From: Ignavibacteriales bacterium
GTDB lineage: Bacteria; Bacteroidota; Ignavibacteria; Ignavibacteriales; Ignavibacteriaceae
Reading direction: 5' to 3'
Length of the DNA stretch: 64,000 bases
Assembly: GCA_016707285.1 (NCBI GenBank)
Contig: JADJIA010000005.1
Coordinates: forward strand, 310,001-374,000
The translations under genes and the position numbers were made by a program. The notes below the pieces were generated by a model. That model worked only from the letters and a program-made list of their open reading frames with translations. It was not told the DNA's origin and did not search any database. Shown piece after piece: positions 45,171 through 54,782 of this stretch (its first letter is position 1; every line of letters begins with the position of its first letter).

Positions 45171-46796
45171 ATGAATTTCTCCATAAAATTGTTTTTTACC
45201 GGTTTCCTTCTCCTCCCTTTGACAGTGTTTACTCAGACAATCAAAATTGGCGATGGTGATTCTGCAGACCGGATATTCAAACATACTTCAGTGTTGGCTG
45301 CCGATTCGTTATTTGGCAGAGGCACAGGAAGTAGAGGGGAGAAAATCGCAGAAAAATATATAATCGATTATTTAATAAGTAAAGGCATTCCACCTGTTAG
45401 CGGGAAATCCTGGTTCCAGAGTATTCCACTTCAGGGATACACTGTTCTCGACAATTCTGAACTAAATGTCGCATCAATTTCTGAACACAAACTCAAATTA
45501 AACAGTGACTATGTTATAACAAACAGTGGCACTGAAACACTCATTCCAAGTTATATTGAGACTGCATTCGCGGGTTATGGTATCACAGCTCCCGAATATG
45601 ATTACGATGACTATTTTGAGATTGATGTCGAGGGGAAAATGGTTATTGTAATTGATGGTGAACCCTACTCAACTGACAAAAGTTATTTCCTTGGAGAAGA
45701 AGCATCTGTATATTCTCTAATTGAATCAAAGTTGAGAATTGCTTTGAGTAAAGGAGCTGCCGGCGTGATTATCATTCCTGTTGAAGGGAGGAGTGGCGGG
45801 GCAGTTGAATGGGATAAAATAAAAAGTGACTACCAATTTGAAGAAATCTATTTGAGTTCACGAATGAGTTCGGGGTTTGGTGCGATCATAAATCCTGCCT
45901 CTGCCAAAGTTTTTTTCGAAGGTTCCGGAGTCTCTGTTGATGATATTTATTCGATGGTTTTTGAAAACAAAGTGCGGAGTTTTTATCTTCCGGCTAAAAT
46001 TGAATTTAAGGGCAAATTCATTTCGCGGGAGTTCATTTCGCACAACATAGCAGCTGCTATTGAAAATCTTAATACAGAGGAGTGGGTAATTCTCACCGCC
46101 CACTTTGATCATCTGGGGGTTGGAAAACCCGTTAAGGGTGACTCCATTTATAACGGGTTAAATGATAATGCTTTAGGAGTGGCAGTCCTCCTCGAAATTG
46201 CAGCCGGTCTGGTTGAGAGGAAATCCTCTCTTAATAAGAATGTACTGATTCTATTCCTCTCAGCTGAGGAAAAAGGACTCCTTGGAAGCAAGTATTATAC
46301 ATCAAATCCGATCATACCACTCGTTAATTCATCATTTGTTTTGAATATTGACGGGGTTCCATTTATTGATGAACCGGGTTCTTTCGAAGTTATTGATGGT
46401 GATCATTCTGATTTACGAGCGTATTTTGAAAAATTTGCGAAAAAAAATGGTATTAAGCTTGATGAAAATGAGGAGCAAATTTCACACAAATTCATCAGGG
46501 GTGATCATTACAGTTTTGTTCAGGCGGGAATACCCTCTTTTTTGATCCAGGAGGGCAGATTGCCGGTTAATAAACCACTTGAGGAATACACCTGGTTAAA
46601 ATATTTTTATACTTCTAATATTTATCACTCACCATTTGATGACCTCCACCAATTCATAAATTATGATGCCGCCGCAGGATTTGCGAAGATTTTGTTAAAT
46701 TTTATCCTTTTTATGGATAAGGAAGTTGACTCTCCAAAAATGAAAAGAGAATCCCCCTATTACTCTGAATATCTAAAACTTCGGAGGACTAATTAG
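45171..46796 (+). CDS. secreted M28 family metallopeptidase
   Basis: Signal peptide at 1-22 (FFTGFLLLPLTVFTQ), a protease-associated-like insert around 120-275, and an M28 zinc aminopeptidase domain. Metal ligands are visible in order: His and Asp in LTAHFDHLG, Asp in GLNDNALG, Glu-Glu in SAEEKGLLGSKYY, Asp in LNIDGVP and the late His in IYHSPFDD. 541 aa. It probably trims peptides in the periplasm or outside the cell. It begins 65 bases after the attH-like gene and abuts the PstS-like gene (stop TAG, then ATG). Confidence 0.9.
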   Translation: MNFSIKLFFTGFLLLPLTVFTQTIKIGDGDSADRIFKHTSVLAADSLFGRGTGSRGEKIAEKYIIDYLISKGIPPVSGKSWFQSIPLQGYTVLDNSELNVASISEHKLKLNSDYVITNSGTETLIPSYIETAFAGYGITAPEYDYDDYFEIDVEGKMVIVIDGEPYSTDKSYFLGEEASVYSLIESKLRIALSKGAAGVIIIPVEGRSGGAVEWDKIKSDYQFEEIYLSSRMSSGFGAIINPASAKVFFEGSGVSVDDIYSMVFENKVRSFYLPAKIEFKGKFISREFISHNIAAAIENLNTEEWVILTAHFDHLGVGKPVKGDSIYNGLNDNALGVAVLLEIAAGLVERKSSLNKNVLILFLSAEEKGLLGSKYYTSNPIIPLVNSSFVLNIDGVPFIDEPGSFEVIDGDHSDLRAYFEKFAKKNGIKLDENEEQISHKFIRGDHYSFVQAGIPSFLIQEGRLPVNKPLEEYTWLKYFYTSNIYHSPFDDLHQFINYDAAAGFAKILLNFILFMDKEVDSPKMKRESPYYSEYLKLRRTN

Positions 46797-47624
46797 ATGA
46801 TTAGATATCTGGTTATCTCAATAGTAACCCTTTTCCTGATGACAGGGTGTTCAAGTTTTACCCGTGAAGGGGGCATTATTACGATAAGGGGATCGGAAAC
46901 GATGAACAAATCGATTAAAATGATTGCAGCCGGGTTTATGCTGCAAAATCCAGGTTATTCGGTAATCGTTGGCGGAGGAGGAACATCGGTTGGTATGAAA
47001 ACTTTAATACGGGGAGAAGCGGATATTTGTATAGCTTCAAGACCAATAGAACCGGGAGAAATTAAAGAGCTTGTTAATAAACAGGGAAGCCTTGGTATAT
47101 CTACCATCATTGCCAAGGATGAGATCGTGGTTTATGTTAATTCAAGCGATACTCTGGATGGGATTTCACTTTCTGAATTAAAGCAGATTTTTACAGGTAA
47201 AGTTGTTGAAAAGTCAGAATCCGGCAGGAAGCTTGAGTATAAACTCATCCTCAGGTCACCCAATTCCGGAACATATTCCTATTTCAGAAAACATATTCTT
47301 GAAAATGAAGAATACGGTAAAAATTCCTTGACTGTGAATTCACCAAATGAGGTGATTGAACAAATTGTTGAGAATAACAATTCGATTGGATTAAGTGGGG
47401 AAATGATTTATGGAAATCAGTCGATAAAACCGTTATTGATTAATGGTGTTGCTCCGGGGAAAAGAGAAATCAACTCAGATTATCCATTGGTAAGATATAT
47501 CCATTTTTATACACTTGATCTACCCGAGGGCAAAATCAAAAAATTTCTTGACTTTGTTAATTCAGAGCCCGGCCAAAAAATAATTGAACAAAATGGATTT
47601 ATAAGTCTTTGGGGGGAGGACTAA
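46797..47624 (+). CDS. PstS-like phosphate-binding lipoprotein
   Basis: Substrate-binding protein of the PstS family. A lipoprotein signal (LFLMTGC, Cys18) is followed by IRGSETMNKSIKMIAAGF, then GGGGTSVGMKTLIRGEADICIASRP, whose TS and RGEADI segments contact phosphate in PstS proteins, and LRSPNSGTYSYFRKHIL. 275 aa. No pstCAB or phoU genes accompany it, so it may deliver to a distant transporter or act in sensing. Its stop overlaps by 4 bases, tail to tail, with the convergent kinase-like gene. Confidence 0.87.
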   Translation: MIRYLVISIVTLFLMTGCSSFTREGGIITIRGSETMNKSIKMIAAGFMLQNPGYSVIVGGGGTSVGMKTLIRGEADICIASRPIEPGEIKELVNKQGSLGISTIIAKDEIVVYVNSSDTLDGISLSELKQIFTGKVVEKSESGRKLEYKLILRSPNSGTYSYFRKHILENEEYGKNSLTVNSPNEVIEQIVENNNSIGLSGEMIYGNQSIKPLLINGVAPGKREINSDYPLVRYIHFYTLDLPEGKIKKFLDFVNSEPGQKIIEQNGFISLWGED

Positions 47625-48181
47625 TAAAATACATTTTTTATCGCGTTCCTTTTTACAAAAACCTCTTCTTTTGTGGCGGTTCTTAGCGTTAGTTTTAAGT
47701 TATCAACCCCGGATATAATAAAAGTATCTTTGTCAGTAACTGCCAGTTTAACGAGGTCGCTAAGTCCTGAATTTTTATAAATTTCCGCTTTCGAGTCAAT
47801 TAAACATTTTAAGGAGTTTTTAACGAGAAAATTCCTGTCACCTGTCGGATCGGGGATAGCAGTCATTTTTATCGCTGAAATGGAATAGCTACTCTCCAAA
47901 CCAAAAATTAATGAAACAGTTGGCTTAAATCTGTCGTAATCAAGGTCGGTGAATCCGTTTTTCTCACGAAACACCAGAACCTGTTTCCCGTCAATGTCCA
48001 CAGAAATGGAACCAAACAATGCAGTAACTTCAAATTTAAATTCTTTATCGCTAAAATCCAGTTCTTTTTTTATTAACTCAACTCCTGGATAGAGTCTCTC
48101 TAACATCCCGGCGGGTAATCGCAAAATATCCATTTGTGTTAAGATATCCTGTGTTGTCAGGGATTGGAGCCGACCCGACAA
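47621..48181 (-). CDS. membrane pseudokinase gene, C-terminal part (frameshifted)
   Basis: Continues the 796-aa frame after a +1 shift. The two frames overlap from 48181 to 48078. If one base is removed near GAGAGACTC (about 48088-48096 on the plus strand), the text reads through as ITRRDVRE-LYPGVELIKKELDFSDKEF. The fragment has a soluble alpha/beta look (VTALFGSISVDIDGKQVLVF) and no recognisable motif; it would be the domain on the far side of the membrane helices. Its stop overlaps the converging PstS gene. Confidence 0.6.
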   Translation of the reverse strand: MSGRLQSLTTQDILTQMDILRLPAGMLERLYPGVELIKKELDFSDKEFKFEVTALFGSISVDIDGKQVLVFREKNGFTDLDYDRFKPTVSLIFGLESSYSISAIKMTAIPDPTGDRNFLVKNSLKCLIDSKAEIYKNSGLSDLVKLAVTDKDTFIISGVDNLKLTLRTATKEEVFVKRNAIKNVFY

Positions 48182-50468
48182 AGTCTTCTATCGGCACTGT
48201 GAGTGGATCGATAAAACTAAATTTTGCTGAGAAAGTGCCATCTTCGATTGACTTTACAGTTCTTGATAGTGCTTTAAGATTTGTTTGAACTTCAAATGTA
48301 TTTGCAGTCGTGGAATATTTTGCAAGTGGTAAAAATCCAGAGTTTATAACTCCAAAAGCTTCATCAAAACTTTCTTTTAACTCCTGAAACGGGATAACTT
48401 CACTTTTAGTTTCTGCCACATCACCCGAGAAAAATTCTGTCAACAATCCCTTTTTATTTGCCAGATCTGTCTCCACCGAAGTTACCAAATTTTCATAATA
48501 AAGGTATGATCCGCCGGACACCAACAAAATAGCCAAAAAGATAATCGCTGCAACCAGTTTCAGGTTTTGACCAAGAATGTATAAGATGCCAATAAATCCG
48601 ACAGATACCACATAGGGAAGAACCCCGGTGACAAAGAACATAAAATCAGGTTCTAAACCCAGATACCATTTAACCTTATCAGAAATGACGAGGTCAATTC
48701 CAAATTCTGAAGCAACAAATCCCAAGCCACCGGCAATAAGAAGATTGATTAATACACTCTGCCACTTAAATTCTGTTTTTAGTGTGTCGTTAAAAGTCTT
48801 AAAAATTTGTTGCTTTTCCTGTTCGGGTATTTTTGCAGGAGGAATAGAATGTTCTTTTTCGAGCTGAGTTAAAAAGTCGTTGTATGATCTTTTGATAAAC
48901 CCAAATCCACTTTTCCTAAAAGAATAAGTATATTGTTGTTTAACTTCGGTGGCGAAGGGAAGATCAACACCCATTGAACTAAAGTAATTTGTAAGAGAGT
49001 ATCTGAACGAATAAAGCATCTTAAAATTACCCGCTTCAGGCTCTTCAATCCTTGAAAGACTTATATTACATTCCACTTTGTTTTCGAGTATTTCAAAAAC
49101 GAGTGTTTTGAAGGATTTTCCTTTTATATCATTTATTCCGTTCCACTTGAGGAACAGAATCATATCGTTATAGAGATATTCATCAGACATCATCTCAGGA
49201 TGTTGGGCGAGATAAAAAGCAAAATCTTCAAGTTTTTCGAGTTTTGAACCCTCCAGCGATCTTACAAACTTGTTTTTAATAAAATGATGAAATATCTGAA
49301 CCCATTGAATTGGTTGAATATGTATGTGTTTTTTGCTGAGAGTATCGATGTAATTTTCCCTGCCGAGATTAAGAAAGACTGTAAGGTTTTCTTTGGCAGA
49401 GGCAAGAAGTTGATATTTTACAGCGTCGAGGCTACTCAATTCATCGCATACCAGCATAAATTTGAAGAGTTCAAATTTTGTATTGGCATCCTTATAATAA
49501 TAATTTAGATGTTCCAGATTTCGGAAGAAAAGATAGAGTTGACCTTTAAGATCTTCCGTGTTTTGGAAATTAAACTCAATATTGTTAAGAGTAATAATTG
49601 CCGAGGGGAGCAGATGTCGGAGTATTACTTCAGTAAAATAGACGGGTTCGATGTTTTGATATCGGATAAACCGTTTCTTTAACCCCACCAGGTCTTTAAC
49701 GCCTTCAAGATTATTTAACCAGTCAGTTATTTCTTTTAGATTCTGAGGTTGTTTTATATAGCTTATGAATCTGTCAGGGGATAGTTTGAGCAATTCAACG
49801 AGGTCGCCAAGGTTATGGAGTCGACTTTCAGCAAGGTCATCCTTAAACAAAAAGTGACTACCGTAATAATGAGGTATCACTCTTTTGCCTGCTATGTAAT
49901 CATCAATTTCATTCGATGTTAAACGATTAATCTCTTCAAATACTGTTAACCCTTCAATTAATGAATTAACTTCATAAAAATCAGTTCTGTAATCAATCAA
50001 GGGTTTTAACTCACTGCCATTTTTTATGATTGATTCATATTCATTGTACGAAAAAGATTCAGGATAGAACAACCGCATAAGTATCATACCGACGGAAAAA
50101 TAATCGCTGGTCTCGGAATACATTCCGTCGATAATTTCAGGAGAATAAAAATATCTGCATAAATTTCCTTCACTGAAAGGGGTCTTTTCAATGACTGGAA
50201 ATTTACTTTTCATCAATGTATGTCCATACCCAAAAAGAAGCAAAAGTGGCTCTTCACCTTCAACCACGAAAAAATTTGAGATATGCAGGAATGGGACATA
50301 AAAATCGTTCGAGTGCAAAAAATCGAGCAGGTCTTTAATTTGAGGCATAAAACTGTTTCGAACAGCGGAAGGGGAAAGGTCCACCTTATCGAGGTGGAAT
50401 AATTTTTGAGGGTACCTCATAGATTTCGAAACAATATTTAAACTTGAATTTTTTAATGCCGATACCAA
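48078..50468 (-). CDS. membrane pseudokinase gene, central part (frameshifted)
   Basis: C-lobe of a protein-kinase-like fold followed by a helical region and membrane segments. The catalytic-loop position reads VPFLHISNFF (no His-Arg-Asp) and the DFG position reads LLLFGYGH (no Asp), whereas the APE-like YSPEIIDG and the structural Asp in SDYFSVGMI are kept. This is therefore a pseudokinase. Residues about 590-720 contain hydrophobic helices (WYLGLEP, VLPYVVSVGFIGILYILG, VAAIIFLAILLVSGGSYLYY). Genuine sequence starts near PQKLFHLDKVD; the first 20 residues are out of frame with respect to the N-lobe. Confidence 0.65.
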   Translation of the reverse strand: MVSALKNSSLNIVSKSMRYPQKLFHLDKVDLSPSAVRNSFMPQIKDLLDFLHSNDFYVPFLHISNFFVVEGEEPLLLLFGYGHTLMKSKFPVIEKTPFSEGNLCRYFYSPEIIDGMYSETSDYFSVGMILMRLFYPESFSYNEYESIIKNGSELKPLIDYRTDFYEVNSLIEGLTVFEEINRLTSNEIDDYIAGKRVIPHYYGSHFLFKDDLAESRLHNLGDLVELLKLSPDRFISYIKQPQNLKEITDWLNNLEGVKDLVGLKKRFIRYQNIEPVYFTEVILRHLLPSAIITLNNIEFNFQNTEDLKGQLYLFFRNLEHLNYYYKDANTKFELFKFMLVCDELSSLDAVKYQLLASAKENLTVFLNLGRENYIDTLSKKHIHIQPIQWVQIFHHFIKNKFVRSLEGSKLEKLEDFAFYLAQHPEMMSDEYLYNDMILFLKWNGINDIKGKSFKTLVFEILENKVECNISLSRIEEPEAGNFKMLYSFRYSLTNYFSSMGVDLPFATEVKQQYTYSFRKSGFGFIKRSYNDFLTQLEKEHSIPPAKIPEQEKQQIFKTFNDTLKTEFKWQSVLINLLIAGGLGFVASEFGIDLVISDKVKWYLGLEPDFMFFVTGVLPYVVSVGFIGILYILGQNLKLVAAIIFLAILLVSGGSYLYYENLVTSVETDLANKKGLLTEFFSGDVAETKSEVIPFQELKESFDEAFGVINSGFLPLAKYSTTANTFEVQTNLKALSRTVKSIEDGTFSAKFSFIDPLTVPIEDFVGSAPIPDNTGYLNTNGYFAITRRDVRETLSRS

Positions 50469-50766
50469 ATTCCACGGGGATTGCCAATCCGGGGTGGGTT
50501 AATTTTAACAGGTCATTTTGAACTGTTCCTCTTGGTTCAAAGTTAGGATTCCTGAATTTGAATAAAATCTTTATTAAAAATTTTTCTTTACGCTCGTTTT
50601 CAGCACTGTAGTAGAACCCGTCGGGAAGAGATTCAATTGGATAGTACAATCCTGTAATTGTATAAGTTACACTGCTTAATACAATCGACTCACCAATCTC
50701 CAACGAGGGTAATTCATTGATTACATATTGTTCATCCAGAAATTGAGCTATTTTGTCTTGTGGCAT
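50386..50766 (-). CDS. membrane pseudokinase gene, N-lobe part (frameshifted)
   Basis: A 126-residue N-lobe-like fragment: SYTYTITGLYYP-type strands, FLIKILFKF at the position of the VAIK lysine, LLKLTHPGLAIPVEFG like the C-helix and strand 4, and YCFEIYEVP like the hinge. The frame then ends, while the next frame supplies KLFHLDKVD. Removing one A from the A-run at 50408-50412 joins EVPS to KLFHLDKV, giving an uninterrupted protein of about 1050 aa from 50766 to 47621. The ATG at 50766 opens the gene. Confidence 0.65.
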   Translation of the reverse strand: MPQDKIAQFLDEQYVINELPSLEIGESIVLSSVTYTITGLYYPIESLPDGFYYSAENERKEKFLIKILFKFRNPNFEPRGTVQNDLLKLTHPGLAIPVEFGIGIKKFKFKYCFEIYEVPSKIIPPR

Positions 50767-51132
50767 CTTTTAATTAGTATTTGAATGATGTATCGGGTAC
50801 TAAAATAGTATTATAATCTATGGTATATTAAGAATGATACTTTGCTGTGAAAATGTTGATAACTTTTGTAAATGAATGTTGAATATAATCTTCATCTAAT
50901 CTTTAAATTTAATTTACAAAAAAAAAATGAGAATATTCATCATATCACCCAAAAACGAACAAAATAGTTTTGTACAAAAAAAATATTCGATGAAATGGCA
51001 AAAACGGTTTGATTATTTCAAAAACAGTTTCAATAAAGTTTTCAACAAAAATGTGGATAACTTGTGAACAAGTTACAAAAAATAGATAAAAAACAAGATT
51101 AAGCGTTAAAATCGCAGGTTATTAAAAACAAA
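50767..51132. other. AT-rich gap with DnaA-box-like sites
   Basis: The only gap over 300 bases in the window. It has no convincing ORF. It contains TGTGGATAA (51052-51060), the exact reverse complement of the consensus DnaA box TTATCCACA, and a one-mismatch copy TGTTGATAA (50854-50862), within very AT-rich sequence with A-runs. It could also hold the promoter of the minus-strand kinase-like gene. An origin role is possible but unproven; no dnaA or dnaN is adjacent. Confidence 0.35.
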
Positions 51133-51162
51133 AAGTGTGGTGGGTAGATGAGCCCACCACAC
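51133..51162 (-). terminator. terminator of the signalling/peptidase operon
   Basis: A perfect 10-bp stem GTGTGGTGGG/CCCACCACAC with an 8-base loop; on the minus strand it is followed by TTTTTGTTTTT. It lies just downstream of the M28/PDZ peptidase stop. Confidence 0.85.
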
Positions 51163-51186
51163 AAGTTAAAAGATTAAAGTGTGAAA

Positions 51187-52965
51187 CTAAAGTTGAACTT
51201 TTAAAGTCAACTTTTCAGACCCTCTTACCACCAGTACATCAACCAGATCACCCTTCTTCAATTCAGACAATCTTTCCATATATTCATAGAGGTCTTTTAC
51301 AGGTTTACTGTTGATAGCAATGATAATGTCTCCTTTTAGCATACCAGCCTTATGCGCAGGGCGATCGGGGATAACGGCTTCAGCTTTTACACCCACAATG
51401 TCGGAAGCTGCCATATCGGGCATGATGCCAAGCGAGACTTTATACGCCGGAGCATCGTTAGATTTTTCTTTTGGCCCGGCTTCTTTATATGTTAATGTCA
51501 CTCCATTTGCAGCAACATCGTATGCTATATTGTAAGCAAGATTTCCAATTGATTCAGCACCTTCAGAATTAATTTTTTCGTAATCATCTGTTGGTGTATG
51601 GTAATCGTCGTGCACTCCGGTGAAAAAGAAAAGAACCGGAATGTCTTTTGCATAAAATGAAGCATGATCAGAAGGACCATAACCTTCAGGTGATTTTTTG
51701 ATTTCAATTCCGGAAGATTTGATGTGTTTTTCGAGAAAACTTTCAAATTCGACTGCGGTTCCCGTTCCTCCAAGAGTCAAAACTTTTGTAGTGGGGTTTA
51801 ATCTGCCAACCATGTCGAGATTCAGCATCAATTTGGCATTTCTTAGTTCTTTCAGGGGGTTTTCGGTGAAATATTTTGATCCAAGCAACCCCATTTCTTC
51901 GGCTCCGAAGGCAAGGAATACAATACTGCGTTTAAGATCGGCTTTGTTAGCAGCAAGTTTTTCAAATATTTCAATTATTGTAGAGGTTCCCGAGGCATTA
52001 TCGTCAGCTCCGTTATGAATCGCCATTGTGTCAGGGCGTCTGCTTCCTGTGCCCGGGCCACCCCAACCGAGGTGATCAAAATGAGCTCCGATTATAACAT
52101 ACTCATTTTTAAGTACAGGGTCACTACCTTCAATAAGGGCAACAACATTTACGGTTGGCTTTTTTGCTTTTGTAACAATTGCTTCAGAATTTAGCATAAT
52201 TCCGGTACTGAAAGAGTTATCATTTGTTATATCAATCAGAAGCTGATCTTCGAGGGATTTAATTGTTTTACCGGATTGGGCTAATATCTTATTTGCTAAT
52301 TCCCTTGAGATACTTAAAGCCGGAATTCCACCATCGGGTTCACCGGATCCCTGTTTGGGGCTAATCAGTTCATCCTGTTTTGCAAATTGATATCCATTCA
52401 CAAATATTATTCCCGCAGCTCCGTTATCCTTCGCTGTTATAATTTTTTTACGAAGGGTTGAATTTTTATCAAGAATATCTTTAAAAGATTCATTTTTTGG
52501 TGCACCACGCAAAACCATCACCCATTTACCTTTAACACCTTTACCAAAGTTGTTCACTTTAAGTTTTGGGTCATCAATTGAGAAACCAAATCCACAAAAG
52601 ACAACCTCGGCTTCAACTTTCCCTTTGGACGAAATTGCGAGGGGTGTAAAATCCACACCAAATGTTCCGGCATTACCATCAAAAACAAGAAAGCTTTTAT
52701 CACTGATTTCAGTGCCGGCACCAACTTCAAAATGTTGGAATCCGTCTGTAGCAAGTAGTGTAGCACCGGTCTTTTTGAGTTCTGCTCTTATATAGTCGGC
52801 AGCAAGAATGTCTTTGCCCGATCCGGGAGATCTGCCTTCCATTTCGTCTGATGAAAGGAATTTGATGTGATTAAATATCTCATGTTTAGTAATTTCCGGG
52901 CTTTCAGAGCTCTGTGGAATCACAGAAATCGTTAGAAACAAAAGACTAAAAAAAAGTTTGTACAT
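51187..52965 (-). CDS. secreted M28 peptidase with PA and PDZ domains
   Basis: Signal peptide at 1-18 (FFSLLFLTISVIPQS), a protease-associated domain at about 105-250, and an M28 zinc peptidase core with ligands in IIGAHFDHLG, NGADDNASG, FGAEEMGLLGSKYF, LDMVGRL and YHTPTDD. A C-terminal PDZ domain is at about 500-590 (IPDRPAHKAGMLKGDIIIAINS). 592 aa. The start overlaps the stop of the hybrid kinase gene by one base, so it is the last gene of the operon that starts with the REC-cyclase. It may degrade peptides taken up or sensed by that system. Confidence 0.92.
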   Translation of the reverse strand: MYKLFFSLLFLTISVIPQSSESPEITKHEIFNHIKFLSSDEMEGRSPGSGKDILAADYIRAELKKTGATLLATDGFQHFEVGAGTEISDKSFLVFDGNAGTFGVDFTPLAISSKGKVEAEVVFCGFGFSIDDPKLKVNNFGKGVKGKWVMVLRGAPKNESFKDILDKNSTLRKKIITAKDNGAAGIIFVNGYQFAKQDELISPKQGSGEPDGGIPALSISRELANKILAQSGKTIKSLEDQLLIDITNDNSFSTGIMLNSEAIVTKAKKPTVNVVALIEGSDPVLKNEYVIIGAHFDHLGWGGPGTGSRRPDTMAIHNGADDNASGTSTIIEIFEKLAANKADLKRSIVFLAFGAEEMGLLGSKYFTENPLKELRNAKLMLNLDMVGRLNPTTKVLTLGGTGTAVEFESFLEKHIKSSGIEIKKSPEGYGPSDHASFYAKDIPVLFFFTGVHDDYHTPTDDYEKINSEGAESIGNLAYNIAYDVAANGVTLTYKEAGPKEKSNDAPAYKVSLGIMPDMAASDIVGVKAEAVIPDRPAHKAGMLKGDIIIAINSKPVKDLYEYMERLSELKKGDLVDVLVVRGSEKLTLKVQL

Positions 52966-54782
52966 TAAAGGTCCTCCGGGAGTGATTGATTTTTTTGTTT
53001 AACATCTTCGAGAATTACTGGAAATAAATTTAAACATTTGTTAATGGTTTCAATATCAAAACTGTTTGCGGCAAACTTTAGTTCATCAGAGAAATTCTCC
53101 AAAACTTTTGCTCCACAATATTTATAAAGTTCCATGATCTCTTCTGCAAAAGAAATTACATCACTTAATAGCTTTGTTTTTACGGCTTTTTCGTGGTGAG
53201 GATAGACTTTTAGTGCAATCATTGCATTAAAATCTTCAACCGAGACTTTTTCTGTAAATCTTAGTTGAGAGTCATTATCAGGGGTTCCAACACTTTCCAT
53301 TTGATCGGATTCAAGTTCCGAGCCAATCAATCTATTTGAAAGACTGATAAGATAAAAAATATCAACGGGTTTAATGATATAACCTGCAAAATATTGCAGA
53401 TATTCCGGTTCTAAATCCTCTTTCAGAGCAGATGCGGTAATCGCAATTATCGGGATTGAGGCGGTTTTGGGATCTTTTTTGATAATTTCGGCGGCTTTGT
53501 TGCCATCGAGAACAGGCATTCTGATGTCCATAATAATCAAATCAGGTAAAAACCCGCCCGTCTTTTCAATGGCTTCAATACCATTTGCCGCAAATATTAT
53601 CTCGCTTCCGGTGGGTTTAAATAGCTCTGCCAGCATCTCACAATTAGTCGGCACATCGTCAACAATCAATATCTTTTTTTGATTAAACGTGAAAAATGGT
53701 TTATTCACATCTGTCAATTCATTCTGCTTACCTTTGACAGAAGAAGCTGACACATTTTTTATAATCACAGTGAATTTTGATCCTTTCCCAACACTACTAT
53801 CAACACTTATACTGCCATCCATCATTTCGACAAGCTTTTTAGTAATTGCCAATCCCAAACCCGTGCCTCCATATCTTCTCTGAGTTTGATTATGGTGTTG
53901 TTTAAAAGAATCAAAAATTACAGACTGATATTCGGGTGGAATCCCGATACCGGTATCTGAGACGGAAATAATAAGATCAACCTTGCTTCTGTCTCCTGCT
54001 TTAAACAAATTGTCCACTTCAAGAGAGATTGCTCCTCTTTCCGTGAATTTGACAGCGTTGCCAATCAAGTTGAAGAGAATTTGTCGTATTCTTACTTCAT
54101 CCAGTATCAGGGTAGGGGGTACATCATCAGCGATTCGCAGATTAAAGTCAATCAACTTCTCCTGTATCTTTGATGCAAAGATATTTTTAATCTCTTCAAT
54201 AAATGACCTTAAATCGACAGGTTCGGGGTTAAGGTCAAGTCTGCCTGCCTCAATTTTCGAAAGATCGAGAATATCGTTGATAAGCGTCAGCAGATTTTTA
54301 CCACCGGCTTTTATTGAGTCGATATACTGATTGAGTCGAGGATCATCAACATTAATAGCCAGTAAACTTGTGAAACCAAGAATCGCATTTAGCGGTGTTC
54401 TTATCTCATGGCTCATGTTTGCAACAAATTCTGACTTTAACCGGGATGATTCCAGTGCTCTCTCTTCAGATTCTTTAAGTTTTTCCTCGGTTTTAATTCT
54501 CTCCTGAATCTCACTTTGCAGTTTGGTGATCGCTTCAGAGAGCTCCATGGTTCTTTCAACAATCTTTTGTTCCAGGATGTTATTCATCTCCTTAAGACGA
54601 AGTTCGTATTTTTTTCTCTCTGTAACATTCACAATCACATTAAGAACCGCCAATTCTCTCTGATAAAATATTTGTGATCCTCTAATTTCACCGGTGATTC
54701 TACTACCACTTTTGGTTATCAACTCAATTTCATAAGGTTCAACCTCGTGACCTTCGAGTCGTGAGCGATTTTTTTCATCCAC
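52965..54782 (-). CDS. hybrid sensor histidine kinase, C-terminal part (frameshifted)
   Basis: Begins in the second half of a PAS domain (PYEIELITKSGSRITGEI, then NVTERKKYE), followed by a coiled coil and HisKA with H125 in ANMSHEIRTPLNAILGF. HATPase motifs are NLIGNAVKF, SDTGIGIP and GTGLGLAI. A receiver domain is near 370-490 (ILIVDDVP, phospho-Asp in IIMDIRMP, Lys in IIKPVD), then a helical tail typical of hybrid kinases. The same frame is open upstream of the GTG at 54782 and encodes KNIFDFIAPESYKIV, the missing middle of the PAS domain, so this and the next entry are one gene of about 915 residues. Confidence 0.88.
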   Translation of the reverse strand: MDEKNRSRLEGHEVEPYEIELITKSGSRITGEIRGSQIFYQRELAVLNVIVNVTERKKYELRLKEMNNILEQKIVERTMELSEAITKLQSEIQERIKTEEKLKESEERALESSRLKSEFVANMSHEIRTPLNAILGFTSLLAINVDDPRLNQYIDSIKAGGKNLLTLINDILDLSKIEAGRLDLNPEPVDLRSFIEEIKNIFASKIQEKLIDFNLRIADDVPPTLILDEVRIRQILFNLIGNAVKFTERGAISLEVDNLFKAGDRSKVDLIISVSDTGIGIPPEYQSVIFDSFKQHHNQTQRRYGGTGLGLAITKKLVEMMDGSISVDSSVGKGSKFTVIIKNVSASSVKGKQNELTDVNKPFFTFNQKKILIVDDVPTNCEMLAELFKPTGSEIIFAANGIEAIEKTGGFLPDLIIMDIRMPVLDGNKAAEIIKKDPKTASIPIIAITASALKEDLEPEYLQYFAGYIIKPVDIFYLISLSNRLIGSELESDQMESVGTPDNDSQLRFTEKVSVEDFNAMIALKVYPHHEKAVKTKLLSDVISFAEEIMELYKYCGAKVLENFSDELKFAANSFDIETINKCLNLFPVILEDVKQKNQSLPEDL

